This document shows, in pieces, positions 1 to 11,752 of a stretch of DNA of 64,000 nucleotides (the stretch's first letter is position 1; each line of letters opens with the position of its first letter). Location of the stretch: assembly GCA_021018815.1 (NCBI GenBank), contig JAITYX010000007.1, positions 2,543,001 to 2,607,000 of the forward strand. Direction: 5' to 3'. The position numbers and the translations under genes are program-made. Below the pieces are notes generated by a model. It was not told where the DNA came from. It ran no database searches and saw only the letters and a program-made list of their open reading frames with translations. The DNA comes from Talinum fruticosum (Eukaryota; Streptophyta; Magnoliopsida; Caryophyllales; Talinaceae).

Positions 1-222
1 TAAATATAAACCACTTTACAAGTCTTGAAGATTTGCTGCTAAACATATTCCAACACTTACTTAGTGCATTCTTATTCAATTTTCAACTTACAACTCCTAA
101 TCTATAATTTCTTACTTTCGAGTTGTAAAAAATTCTTGTAATCACTTACATTATTTTCTTACATTCTTTGTAAGTCCCTTGACTGAGCTTTAAGGGCTAA
201 CTCACCTTAGTTGTCCCCGACT
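1..222 (+). mobile_element. Sirevirus-family LTR, 3' portion (5' LTR of element 1)
   Basis: This matches the U5-side part of the other Sirevirus LTRs here: the TTGAAGATTTGCTG stretch, the two spaced ACAACTC/GAGTTGTAA segments, and the 'ttgactgagctttaagggctaactcac' region. It breaks off near 218-224, before the last third of the LTR, and continues directly into reverse transcriptase sequence. The LTR end, primer site, gag, protease and integrase are therefore deleted in this copy. The left end lies outside the window. Confidence 0.8.
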
Positions 223-691
223 ATATCAAACATGCAGCAACTCTAATGGAAAGTAATACCAAAATGGACTCGGATGAGAAAGGTAAGGTAGTAGATTAGA
301 AACTCTATAGAGGTATGATTGGATCTCTACTCGCCTTACATCTATAAGACCATATAACATGTTTAATGTCTATCCGTGTGTAAGATTTCAAGCTAATCTA
401 AAGGAATCACATCTTACTGTGGTGAAGAGAATTTTTAGATATCTTGTAGGAACTCGGACACTTGGTCTCTTATACTCAAAACACTCAAGTCTAAGCCTCA
501 ATGGCTACTCGGATGCTGACTATGCTAGATATAAGGTTGATAGGAAGAATACCTTATGAGCTGGTCAATTTCTAGGTCAATCACTCATCTCAGTACACTC
601 AAAGAACCAAAATTCACTCACCCTATCAACTACCGAGGCTGAGTACATAACAACGGTAGCTTGCTGTGCTCGGTTCCTGTGGATCAAGTAG
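223..691 (+). pseudogene. Sirevirus reverse transcriptase/RNase H remnant, upstream half
   Basis: Conceptual translation in shifting frames gives the end of the copia reverse transcriptase (LYRGMIGSL, then VRFQAN...ESHLTVVKRIFRYL) and the start of RNase H (GYSDADYARYKVDRK, then STTEAEYI). The longest open piece is 359-559. The DAD and the later E of the RNase H catalytic set are recognisable. Several stops and shifts make it non-functional. The reading continues at 4402 after the solo LTR inserted at 692, with the host base run AGTAG duplicated at both edges. Confidence 0.8.
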
Positions 692-3600
692 TGAAGGTTT
701 GTTGTTGGAGAGTATAAGTCACCCTAGAGGGGGTGAATAGGGTGATGAGGAAACTTGCTTGAATTTAAAATATATATGAATCCGAGGTGAGCGTGAAGCA
801 AGGTTAAACTCGGAAAAGCATAAACTCAAATTTCGAGTAAGTAGTGAAGAAACAGATTAAAAAGAATTCTGAAGCTGTCCGAGTCTAGAATGTACTTAGA
901 AAAGTGATAACTCATAAAATACGTGGAAACCCTCCCGAGGCGGAAAACCACGGACCGTGCTAATCCAAGCACGAAGTCAAATCCACTATTTTGAGTCCAC
1001 AAAATACAGTAGACTAACTCAACCTGAGTTGCTCCCTTAGACAACTCCTTATAAGTTTTTCCTAGAGTTAGAAATTACCTTATCCGATCTAGTACTTCCT
1101 AACCGAGATCACCCTTATAGTTAGGGACAACTAAGCTGAGTTAACCCTTACAACTCAGTCAAGGGACCTTACTTAGAGAGCAAGAAAGAAAGTGTTTGTA
1201 ATCGAGTACAAGACCCGACAACTCGGAAAGTTATGAAATACGGAATTGGAGTTGTAAGTAGAAGAATGAGAATGAATACAATGACTTTTTGCTCAAGTAT
1301 ATGTATTAACAATAGATTCGGCAATCGTCAAGTCTTGAAAGTTGACTTCTATTTATAGATGACTAAGCAGCCTAGCCGTTGTGTTCATCTTCCGACTGGA
1401 AGTCCCTTGTGACCATTATAAAGGATTTTCTCGAGTCACTTAGAAAATATCCGTTGAGATATGAACCTTGAGCAACGGTTCGAATCCTTTGGAAGTCCCA
1501 AAACCACTAGTAGTGTCTTTAAAAATAAGGTGGAAACCACCGTTGAGCTTAGTGTTGCAGATTTCCAATTTTGGAAAACAAACAATCCCGACACGAGTGT
1601 CTGGGGCTAGGTGTTAAGTCGTATTTTATACGTATTTTTAGTAGTTATTGAGTTTATATTATATAGTTTATTTTATCTAATTATTCTATTTTGTCTATTT
1701 ATAGGTAATTATCGAATAAAGTGGGGAAGAGAAGAAAAGTCGTTAAAAGTGGATTTTTAGCTACGGACAAGCATCCAAGAAAATATATGAAGTCGGTCCA
1801 TAAATATAATATGTAATAAAATATTTATTTTAGGATATTATATTTTAGGAAATCCTAAGTGGAATAGAAAAGGGAAACTTAGAAGAGAAGAAAGAGAAAT
1901 AAACCCTAACTCTTTCACCCTATATATGCTACTTATTATCATCATGGAGAGAGACCGAGGAAGCCAGCCACACACAATCACCACCTGCCCTTTGCTGTCC
2001 ACGGCACCCAGCCGCCTGCACCTGCTGCCCAGCTCGGCCTGCACTGCTGCGGTCCACCGGTGCAGCCGCCCAGCCACCACTCGCTTGCTGCCGCTGCTGT
2101 CCGCTGCCCAGCCAGCCACCATCCATCATCATCTTCTTCATCTTCCCGGTCAAAGAAACTAATATCGGTAGTATAATTTAGTTTTGTAATTTTTATTAGA
2201 AAAGATTGAGTTTTTATTGATAGATTAATACTAAAGATGCTAGTTTTATTTAGTTTACATGTTTTAAATTACATGATGTGTGAGTAGTTTTTCTTATACT
2301 TAGTATAATCTCATTGAAGCCATGTTAAATTATTTATTTTGAAACAAAGTTTTGATTTTTATTGTCTTATTGATTTGATCCATGATTCTATGATAATTTG
2401 TGTTTAATGTTTATGAATTTATGTCTAATTAATTAGAGTGCACGCTATTTAGTTTTATATAAATTCATGTGATAGTTTAGAGGGTTTAAGTACGTAATTG
2501 CTTGATCTTTTAGACATAAGTATCACCCTAGTTAATCATGGATGGCTCATACCCATCTCTTTTAATTAGGAAATTATCATAGATCCTTCTTAAATCAATT
2601 TGCTAGTAGATTGGTTATTAGGTGCTAGATGATGTTTTTCTAATGCTTAATGCTCTAATTTGATTAAATTCTAGTGCTAGTGCTAGTGCTAGGGTTATCA
2701 ATATTAGTAGGGTTTATATTAGGGCTAGGCCTAAGTAAACTAATAACTAAGGAAAAACGGGGAAGATCCGCTAGTGGTTGTCTTCTACAGTTTAACTCAT
2801 GGGTAGATCAATTTGTGTGTTAATGATAAATAATAATTTGCATGGTGGATATAGATTATACTAAGTGTTTTTATAAATTTGTTATCTTTGATAATTATTT
2901 GCTTGCCTTTTAGTTATTTTCTTGAGTTTATTAATTTTTATTCATAAAGTTATAGTCTTTTATTATCAATTTCATTAAACCCCTAAAGATCAGTATTTTA
3001 GGTTAGTTTTAGTAATTTTATTTTAATTTAACTTTGAGTCATTATATATTTTAATTTTCAGATTTAATTTTCTGTTAGCTTTTATTATTTTTGAGTCAGT
3101 TTGTTAGAAATTAGTTTAAAAATAGTTTCTTTTGTTATTTTTTGTGTTTTATTTTCTTTTAGGGTTTAGATAGAGTCCTAGTTTGCTGTGATTAAATTTT
3201 AGAATTTTTGGAATTAATTTGATATTTTTTCAGATTTAATTCTTGAATTTAATTACTGCAGGTTTTTAATAAAATAAATTCGTAAATTAGATTTTAAATT
3301 TTGTTTTTATATTTTTAGGGTCTGGTTAGGTTTAGAAAATTAGTATTATTATTCTGGGTAGTTTTAGTATTTATTTTCGTAATTATTTTAGTGCAGAATT
3401 TTACTTATTTAATTTTCTGTTTTAGAATTTGTTTATTTTCTGCTTTAGTTTTCTGTTTTAATTATTCTAAAAAATATACAAAAATATTTCTGGGTTATTG
3501 TAGTTTTATTATTCTGTATAAATTATTTATTTAGTTATTAGATAATTTTCTATGAATTTTAGTTATTGATTTTAATTTATATTTTCTATTTTGTTTTTAA

Positions 3601-4401
3601 GAGTAGTAAATTTAATTAGATTAAAACTTGCATGTTATTATATCTTTCCTCGTGGATTCGATCCCTACTTGCCCTTGCTATATTGTTTATTATAAGTTTA
3701 AGTAGTGGTTTAATTTGTTGCTGTACGACAAGCTTAACACTAGGTCGGAGGTGGAAAAAGCCTTGTCTGCTTGGTGATTTGACATTTTGAAGCCGGTTAC
3801 TTTTGCAGTTCAAAATCAGGATAGCCTCGTTTGAATAACCTACAAAAGTAAATTAATTTGGTTCTCAAAGTATAGAATACTTTGGTCCAAAATTAGAGAC
3901 AGATAATAATATAATTAAGATAATTAAATGACTAATTATCCGAGTCAAAAAGGGAATGGAAAATTCTGAGTCTAATATCCATGATACTCAAAATTCTATA
4001 TGAGTCGAGTCTAGAAGATGATCAAGTCAAGTAGAAGATCGGAGTAAACAAACTTGATCTAGACTAAACAAGGTTCAAACAACACAAGCCGACTTAGAAT
4101 AGAAAATTAACATTGTAATTCCTAGAACATGAAGTCGGACCTGAGTTTATGAGTGAGAATACGAGTGTTTGAACATGCAATAATTTTGAGTGTTGAGTAA
4201 CTCGGAACCGAGTTAGTACAAGTATGCTTTCCGAGTTAGTTCGAGTTACACAAAAACATATGAGATAATTTCTAGAAAACTCGGAAAACTTTCTAAGGTA
4301 CATAGAATGACTTGAAATCAAAATCCTATGAGAGAAGAGATCTTATAACCGATTCCTGGATGGAGCTCGAGAAAAGTGTAAGTATAAAGTCCGAGTCTTC
4401 A
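692..4401 (-). mobile_element. Sirevirus solo LTR, reverse orientation, with a nested Ty3-gypsy solo LTR
   Basis: Begins TGAAGGTTTG and ends CCGAGTCTTCA on the plus strand, the reverse complement of a complete family LTR. It is flanked by a perfect 5-bp duplication AGTAG (687-691 and 4402-4406). No primer site, polypurine tract or coding region of this copy is present, so it is a solo LTR left by LTR-LTR recombination. Without the nested insertion (1612-3739 plus its 5-bp duplication) it is about 1577 bp, the normal family length. It sits inside the RNase H of element 1, so it is younger than element 1. Confidence 0.92.
1612..3739 (+). mobile_element. Ty3-gypsy solo LTR (TGTTAAG family), 2128 bp
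   Basis: Ends are TGTTAAG and CTTAACA, a 7-bp terminal inverted repeat with canonical TG...CA. A perfect 5-bp target duplication CTAGG lies at 1607-1611 and 3740-3744, splitting the reverse Sirevirus LTR. The same sequence recurs as the LTR part before a gypsy gag at 8433-9508 and at 16214-18423, which identifies the family. Inside, 1940-2150 is a GC-rich island in an otherwise very AT-rich LTR; open frames there look incidental. This is the youngest of three nested layers. Confidence 0.92.
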
Positions 4402-4732
4402 AGTAGCACCTGACGTATTTGGGACTGACATTGAGGTCATTTATCACTTTTTGACTATGCTACAACAGGAGCTTGCTTGTGCTCGAGATGCTCGACTATG
4501 CTTGGATAATCAAAATTATATCAACACTACAAAGAATCTAGTTCAACACTAAAAAATGAAGCACATTGAGGTTATATATCACTTTACGAGAGATCATATT
4601 GAGGTTTAATTTATTATTACTAAATTTAAGTTAGCTGATATCTTCACTAAACCACTAAGTGAGGAACAATTATGTTTTATTAGGAATGAACTTTGTATGT
4701 TGAATGAACGATTACTTGCTTTAATTGCATGA
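4402..4732 (+). pseudogene. Sirevirus RNase H remnant, downstream half
   Basis: Resumes the RNase H of element 1 after the nested insertions. The translated end KLADIFTKPLSEEQLCFIRN matches the last residues of the same gene in element A (ending 27254) and element R (stop at 55475). The stop is TGA at 4730-4732. Stops and small indels interrupt the upstream part. Confidence 0.8.
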
Positions 4733-4986
4733 CATATTATACAGCTATATTGTTCTACTCATGCTTCGTCCGAATAACTAGTGGTCCACTTGATAACTCA
4801 TGAGACAGAGCTATAGTTATAAGTTTCAAAGTGCATTACGAGCAACTTAGACAAGCTACCAAGTCGGACTCAATTAAGAGAAAATGGACTTCAAATTTTT
4901 GAGATCATCTCTAATTCAATAGAGAATCTTGGAAATATTTTCAAAAATTTATCTTTCTCTCTACGGCATGTAAACGGTCAAGAAAT

Positions 4987-5120
4987 TAGCCGTTGGAAAA
5001 GCAGTTTCAGAAGATAACCACTTGGAATGACGTTGGAGCGCCAAACGACTCCACTAGCCGTTACTTTGGAAATAGGGTCATTTAGGGATTTGATTCATTG
5101 AGACCTTTGTCTATAAATAG
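4987..5120 (+). promoter_or_regulatory. Putative internal promoter of Sirevirus third ORF (element 1)
   Basis: TAGCCGTTGGA at 4987-4997 is the exact reverse complement of the plant MSA consensus YCYAACGGYYA. A second weaker AACGG core lies at about 5058-5066. TATAAATAG follows at 5112-5120, then a pyrimidine-rich leader leads to the third ORF at 5321. The same order occurs upstream of the third ORF in element A (27544-27669), in the 45 kb copy (45129-45252) and in element R (55049-55144). Promoter activity is inferred from the motifs. Confidence 0.55.
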
Positions 5121-5231
5121 CTTTTTTCACCCTCATTCTTTCACTTCTCTATTCTTGCTCTCTCACTCATAAGCTTTAACTTAGAATCATTTGTCTCACT
5201 CAAACACTTTCATCTTTGAGACTCAAAATCT

Positions 5232-5234
<3 letters not shown>

Positions 5235-5267
<33 letters not shown>
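5235..5267 (+). repeat. (TC)n microsatellite in the third-ORF leader
   Basis: An uninterrupted TC dinucleotide run of about 33 bp lies between the TATA-like box at 5112 and the ATG at 5321. Other copies carry their long CT/GA run upstream of the MSA-like motif instead (27482-27515, 55192-55228), so the tract expanded independently at different pyrimidine-rich places. Confidence 0.95.
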
Positions 5268-5270
<3 letters not shown>

Positions 5271-5320
5271 TTGTTCATATCTTTATCTCTCTTCGTTTTT
5301 CTCTTTCCATCTCTCACAAC

Positions 5321-6559
5321 ATGCCTAAAAGAGGGACGAGTTGCTGAAGGAGGTTCTTCCACCAAGAAGGAAAGAACTCGAGTTGCTCAACCTAACGAGC
5401 CCTAAAAGATACTTCAGAGGGCAAAGCCCTAACTTTTGATGATCCCAAGCACTCAATGATTACCCAACACTACTTCTTGGAAGACAAGTTCTCCTTTTCC
5501 ACCAAGGCTGTATTGGGTCAAACCTCTCACCAAGACATGTATTTTTAATTATTTCTTTTACGTGACTACATCTACCCGTAACTAGTCTCGGAACTCTAAC
5601 TCAACATGTCTTCTAAAGACAATGTCATTTACTCAACCATCCAAGACAAGAGAATTACCATTATTCTACCACTCCTTCACAAATTTTCGATGTTAAGTGC
5701 TTATTTCTAAACACTAATCCCATTCCTTTTGCTGAACTAGTAGAGGAATTCTTTGGCAAGTATGTCCGAGCCCCTCCTAAGGCTCGCAAAAATTTTCTGT
5801 TACGCAACTGAATTCCGAGGCCGGACTTCGTGTTTCTTTCTTTTGAGAACAATTTTTTCATTGTTTCCCCCAAAGACAACCCCAACAGCAGGGTGCCTAA
5901 AGTTTTATTTGATATTTTAGAAGGGTATGAAGTTGACCTCTTCCCTTTCATTATAGCAGATTGCTTATGTTCCTTTGGATCGAAGAAGTCCCTCTACCTT
6001 TTAGACCTCTTCTGTCTAAAATCTTCACTCACTTTGAGGTCCATTATGATCACACAAAATTTTTGGAGCCCACCATTTTCATTGGAAGAAATGAGCTTCT
6101 CAATCTTGGGTGCCAGGAAACTATACTTGGTGTTTGGATTTATTCTTCTAAGATACCTCCTCCTCCATCTCCATCCGAGAAGAGTACACAAGAAGGCCAA
6201 TTCCGAGCTTTTGACGATCCCAAGAGAAGGTCATGAGAAAAGAAGCTGAAGCCCAAACTATATCTTCGAACATATAGAATAAGCTTTTGAGGAAGTCGGA
6301 GAAGTTAGTCAACCTCAAGCCTAGCCATCTTCGCAGCCAATTCAACCTCGTTCAAGGTCGGGGCTCATATGTGAAAGAAGAGGAAGTGCATTCTCTCATT
6401 CATCTCGGACCAGTTCAACCAGCTTAGATTAGAATTTTATCGCTGCCTCCTGTTCCACCGTTGTCGACTATGCAACCAGCTTCTTCATCTCAACACTATT
6501 GGTGTAGGAGTAGGGCACAACGGTCATCTTCCTCAATCGAATTGCTACATCCCCTTTAA
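5321..6559 (+). pseudogene. Sirevirus third ORF (3'-of-pol, 'envelope-like' position), decayed
   Basis: Starts ATGCCTAAAAGAGG, the same start as at 27895 in element A and 54809 in element R. Recognisable pieces are the LVEEFFGKYVRAPPKARKNF stretch and a later VPKVLFDILEGYEVDLFPFI stretch. The longest open piece is 5830-6249. Several internal segments are missing and frames shift repeatedly. Sireviruses of eudicots often carry an extra ORF at this position, called envelope-like. I see no convincing membrane segment here, and the repeated LFDILEGY-type domain looks more like the uncharacterised 'putative plant transposon protein' family. Function unknown. Confidence 0.65.
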
Positions 6560-7028
6560 ATTCTATTTCTTTTTATTTTTTTCTTTTGTCCAACATTCTA
6601 TTTCTCCCTACCTAATTCACTATTTTTGATGAAATGCATAGGGGAGAGATATTTGTATGGCTTATAAGGAGTAAGTTTATTTTTTTATCGTTGTATGCTC
6701 CACTCAACTCAGTATTCAACTAATCAAATGTAAAACTTTTTGTATTTCTTTATCTCAATGCTATTTTACCTATCAATTCTCCGATACATTTTCTAATAGC
6801 ATAACTTACTCTAAGTGTATCCTGTCTTGCTCTGATTCTATCTTATTCTAATAATCTATTTCAACTTAGACATATATGATCATTGCAAACATCATGAGAA
6901 CTTAGTCAGCTCAAATAGTCATAACATATCTATGATACTTTACACTATTTGAGCATCGAAAACTTATTGTTCTATAATACTAACTCATATTTCTAAGTGT
7001 TGAATGCCTTTCATCAAAAAGGGGAGAT
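6560..7028 (+). other. Sirevirus 3' noncoding region with polypurine tract
   Basis: No gene. It contains a PPT-like GGGGAGAGAT near 6640 and the proper polypurine tract AAAAAGGGGAGAT (7016-7028) directly before the 3' LTR. Several PPT-like tracts before the 3' LTR is a known feature of Sireviruses. Confidence 0.75.
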
Positions 7029-8432
7029 TGAAAACTCAAGTATGAATCTATCTCTTTCAATAGTTTTTGAATTCAAGTCATTCTCACACTTTAGAAACAT
7101 TATCTTTAAGTTTTTATCTCTGTCAGACCCACTTAGAAAGCTATGCTTGCGTGAACACATAGTTTTAAGTTTCTAACCCACTCAGATTTAATTCGGACAC
7201 AAATCTTGCGTAACTAATTTCTCATGTTCAACTTGCTATTTTAACTAGCTCATTTCAAAATTTAAATCAAAATTACTGCATTAATTCTAACTTAAGCGTG
7301 ATTTATTTTAAGCTGAAATTATTTTATCGCAAATGATGAATCGTGTCTATGTATTTCTCTTAGTCTTTTCTCATCTAAAGAGAAACACAAATGGAATTGA
7401 CACATATTAAATATTAGACTTAAAAAATTTCATGTAATTAGTTTAAGGATATTCAAGTGTTTAATTATTTCAATTAATTTATATCCTTGACTAATCTTGG
7501 ACCAAAATATTTTTATACGTTGAGTACGACTTTGATTTGATTTTGCAGGTTGATAAAAGTAGTTCAATCTTAAAAAGTAAAAAGAACCGGCTTCTTACAA
7601 TTCAAAACCAGCGAGACAGAAAAACCACATTTCAGGATGGCTCATACACCGTGTTAGAGTTGTTTGTTTCCATTTCCGGTCAACTTCAACTTTGACTCTA
7701 ATGGCTTTTTTCGGATGAATTTTCTGTCTCAACAAGTGGGTTGGATTACTTTTGGAGCCAAAGACCGATGCGGAAAGTCTACCTTCACAACGGTTCTATT
7801 ATGAGGGACTCACACTATCCGTTACAACGGCAAATGAAGTTTCCTAGTGAAGAATAAGGCATAACGGCTATTTGCTTTGCTGATTATAAATAGAAGCTAC
7901 TTCACAAGACTTAGAAGATTGTTGTAACTCAATTCTCAAATCATATACTCAATCTTTATAGCTTTCAACTCTGTACATAGTTTCTCTCAACTTTTGAGTT
8001 GAAATAAGAAGTATTATAATCGGTTAAATTCTTACTTACTCAATTCTACTGTTAATTACCTTTACTTGAGATGTACGAGGCAATTCAACTCAGTACCTAA
8101 CTATAAAGGGTAACTCGGTTAGGAAGTACAAGGATAGATAAGGGATCTTACGTATGTGGGAAACAATTTAGAGAGCGAGTCTTTGTATTTTGTGGATTCA
8201 AAATAGTGGATTTGACTTGGTATCCGGACTAATATTGGTTGTGGTTTTCCGTTGTAGAGGGTTTCCATGTAAAATATCTTGTTTTTATCTTTTCTAATTC
8301 CAATCTAGACTCAGCACATCTTTCCTGAGTTCCGACATGTGCATTGAATTTCAATTTTACCGCAAAATTTCCTTCACACCCTATTCAACTGCCCCTCTAG
8401 GGTGATTCGGATTCTCAAAGCTCAAACCTTCA
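7029..8432 (+). mobile_element. Sirevirus 3' LTR of element 1
   Basis: Starts TGAAAACTC right after the polypurine tract and ends CTCAAACCTTCA. It carries the family landmarks: the central ACAAAGTA-type motif region, a TTATAAATAGAAGC TATA-like box near 7885, the paired GTAA hairpins and the CCCTCTAGGGTGA segment near the end. At 1404 bp it is shorter than the complete LTRs, and it differs at many positions from them, so this is an old copy. The next bases (AGGAGCTCAATGAT) continue a Ty3-gypsy LTR, so element 1 inserted into that LTR. Confidence 0.88.
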
Positions 8433-9508
8433 AGGAGCTCAATGATCTTTTTCTAATACTTAATACTCTAATTTGATTAAATTCTACTGCTAGTAATTGG
8501 GTTATCAATATTAGTTGGGTTTGTATTAAGGCATGGCCTAATAAAACAAATAATTAAGGAAAAATGAGGAAGATCTCCTAGTGGTTGTCTTCTATAGTGT
8601 AGCTCATAGGCGAGATCAATTTGCGTGTTAATGATAAATAAAAATTTGTATGGTAGATATAGATTATATTAAGTGTTTTATAAATTTGATATCTTTGATA
8701 ATTATTTATTTGCTTTTTAGTTGTTTTCTTTAGTTTGTCGAGTATTATTTATAATTTATAGTATCCAATATTAATTTCATTTATCCCCTAAAAATTCTAG
8801 TGTTTTAGGTTAGTTTTAATAAGTTTATATTAATTTAATTGAGTATTCATATATTTTAATTTTCATATTATTTTTCTATTAGTTTTTGTTATTTTGAGTC
8901 ACTTTGTTAGAAATTAGGTTAAAAATAGTGCCTTTTATTAATTTTTTTGTTTCATCTGTTTTTACGATTTAGATAGAATCCTAATTTGCTGTAATTAAAT
9001 TTGAGAATTTTTGGAAATGATTTGATATTTTTTCATATTTAATTCTTGAATTTAATTATTGTAGGTTTTTAGTTTGATTAATTCGTAAATTTTGTTTTAA
9101 ATTTTATTTTTATATGTTTAGGGTTTGTTTAGATCTAGAAAATTATTCTTAATATTCTGGTTAATTTTATTATTTATTTTCATAACTATTTTAGTATAGA
9201 TTATTACTTATTTAATTTTTTGTTTCAGATTCTATTTTGTTTTACTATTTTAGGTTTCTGTTTTAATTATTCTAAAATAATGGAAAACCATATTTTTGGG
9301 TTTTTAGAATTTTTTATCTGTATATATCATTTATTTAAGTTGTTAGATAATTTCATGTGATTTTTAGCTATTCATTTTCTAATTTATATTTTCTATTTTG
9401 TTTTAAAGAGTAGTAAATTTAACTAGATTAAAACCTACTTCCTTATGCTACATTGTTAATTATGAGCTTAACTAATTTTTTAATTTGTAGTCGTATCACA
9501 AACTAACA
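8433..9508 (+). mobile_element. Ty3-gypsy LTR, 3' half (5' LTR of the TR-GAG-like element)
   Basis: Matches the second half of the solo LTR 1612-3739 from its AGGTGCTAGATGAT position to the end, finishing AACTAACA. The first half lies left of the element 1 insertion and outside the window. A primer site follows directly, so this is a 5' LTR. Confidence 0.82.
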
Positions 9509-9513
9509 AATTT

Positions 9514-9532
9514 TGGCACTCGTTGTCGGGGA
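9514..9532 (+). promoter_or_regulatory. tRNA primer-binding site (Asp-type) of the gypsy element
   Basis: TGGCACTCGTTGTCGGGGA lies 5 bases after the LTR end. It is a slightly decayed form of the TGGCGCCGTTGCCGGGGA site, complementary to the 3' end of plant tRNA-Asp, used by many plant Ty3-gypsy elements. One inserted base and two substitutions are visible. Confidence 0.8.
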
Positions 9533-9709
9533 AAGAAATAATAGTTCTTAGTTTGTGTTCATTTAAAACTTTTACTTTTTTTTTTAGTTGAGCAATTTAT
9601 TTTTGTGGTTTGTTTTAGTTAGTTTTTTTACAAGGAGGAGACATTTGATGAAGTTGAAAGCCAAATAAGTGATTATAATGTTGTTATTGTAAGGTTTTAA
9701 ATTATTAAG

Positions 9710-11080
9710 ATGACTACTTTAAGTGAACTTGTTGCTCCCAACTTGGATACACAACTTCTACCCATTTTATATCCTATATTGGACCGACTAATAAAAGTGT
9801 ATTTAGGATTTTTAACTTTATTACCTAAATTTCATGGACTGTCTAGTGAAGATCCACATCATCATATTAATGACTTTATTATTACATATTCCACCATGCA
9901 ACCTGTGGGAATCACCCAAGACAAAATTAAGTTGAGAGTCTTTCGTTTCTCACTTCAAGATAAGGCTAAAGATTGGTAGTATTACCAACTCCCCGCAACA
10001 TTCACTACTACATGGACCCAAGTTCATAAAGCATTTTTAGAGAAAGTTTTTCCTGCATCTAGGATTGGGTCCATTAGAAAAGAAATTTGTGGCATTAAAC
10101 AGGATGACTGGGGAGACTTTCTATGAATATTGGGAACGTTTTAATAAAATTATGTGCTAGTTGCCCCCACATCAAAGTCCCGAGCATTTGTTGATTTAAT
10201 ATTTTTATGAAGATGTATTGTTAATAGACAAAAATCTAGTAGATGTCGCTAGGAGGGGTTGTTTAATAAGACTCCAACTCGGGTTAGAGAACTATTTAAT
10301 ATTATAACCTAAAATACTCAACAATTTAGAATTGGAAATACCTCATTTAGGAGAGTTAATGAGTACAATTTAGGTCCATTTGTAAAGACCCAATTGTCCT
10401 AAATTACTGCTATATTGAACAAACTCGTCAATAGAGAAGAAGTAGTAGTATGTAGTAATTGCTATTTAGAGGGGCACCTACTAATACATGCCCTACACAA
10501 CAATGGGTGTGTGTGAATGGTATTTTTTCCAACCAAGGTCAAATGAACTACGCCCCATTCTCTAACACTTATGAAAAATAGAGTGACACCCTAACCTTAG
10601 GTATGGATTTGAAGAAAATCCATCACCTAGAATTTGATCAATATGTTGCCCATGATAAAGCTAACTATCTTTGAGAGCAACTCATTAAGAAGATGGATGA
10701 TTAGAAAAAGGAGACTGACGTTAGGTTACAAAATTTAGAGATGACCAATAGGTAGGATAAAGAGAGACAAACCGCCAATGATACCATATTTAGTAACCTG
10801 CAAGCTCAAATACAATCTCAACCTTTCCAGGATCCAAAAGAAGATGTGAGTGCCATAACACTTAAGAATAGGAGGGAGTCAAAGGAACCTAGGAAAAACA
10901 TAGAGGTGGAGCCAAAACTAGAGGTCAAGGAATCTGAACTTGACCAAAACTAAGATAACACCTCTAATTCTAAGGAAATAGGTGAAAATAAGAAAGATCT
11001 TGACAAGTCTAGCTCGTTATACTAAGTTCCTTAAAGAGCTATTTACAAAAATATTAAAATTTAAAAGGAACAAAAAGGTA
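9710..11080 (+). pseudogene. Ty3-gypsy gag, broken by stops
   Basis: The open start (9710-9979) reads through a typical plant gypsy gag signature: LPKFHGLSSEDPHHHINDF, then TMQPVGITQDKIKLRVFRFS and DKAKDW. A TAG follows at 9977-9979, and the homologous reading continues past it (YYQLPATFTTTWTQVHKAFL) with more stops. The later part is rich in Lys/Glu and ends without protease, reverse transcriptase or integrase. With the LTR and Asp-type primer site, this fits a non-autonomous TR-GAG-type element rather than a full gypsy. It is non-functional. Confidence 0.82.
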
Positions 11081-11752
11081 AGTGTAGGGGAGAATGCATC
11101 AATCTGTTTTCCGAAAGAAATTTCCCCTTAATTGCAAGTATGTAAGAGAACAAATCTGTTTGGTGTGGGAAATCTAATTAAATGATCCTTCAGTTGTAGG
11201 TGTGTCAAGCCAAAGATAGTAGACAAAGATGCTGGTTGGGAGACAAACTAACATTTTTTAGAGAAGTTTATATAATTTTTGCTTTATTTTTATTATTTTA
11301 TTTTGCATGCATTAGGAACAATGCATGAATCAAGTATGGGGAGCGCATCCTACATTTTAATTTTATGTATTTAATTTATCACTTTATTTTTTTGAAAATT
11401 TTTTTAGTGTCTCTCTTATTAAGAAGGCATGAATATGAATATATGATAGGTTACCTTGCTTAAATTTTTCTATTTATAGTTTTTTCCTTATGTAAATTAG
11501 AAATTTGAGCATGTTAATTGTCATTCATAACTGTTTGAGTTATGGTTTTTCATTTATATTTGATCATGTTATATGACCATGATATAGGCAATAAAATGAC
11601 TTAAATTGTTTACCTAGGTTACGGAATTTAGCGGAATAACTCATTGAAATTGTTATTTTTCTTGTCTTGCGTAATAAAATTTAGAATATGTTGGTTTACC
11701 AACACAAGTTCGTTCAAGTGGTACTGTACTTGTTCCCCTTAAGCAACTTGTG
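11081..11752 (+). other. Noncoding tail of the TR-GAG-like element
   Basis: No gene. Around 11305-11342 it holds a TGCATGCATTAGGAACAATG segment followed by a GTATGGGGAG purine tract. This combination is seen after gag in many plant non-autonomous gypsy elements. The remainder is AT-rich. A Sirevirus solo LTR interrupts it at 11753. Confidence 0.55.

Noticed and set aside
1926..2162. Open frame of 78 residues in a GC-rich block.
   Set aside because: Within the gypsy solo LTR. The other LTR copies have no matching protein at this place.
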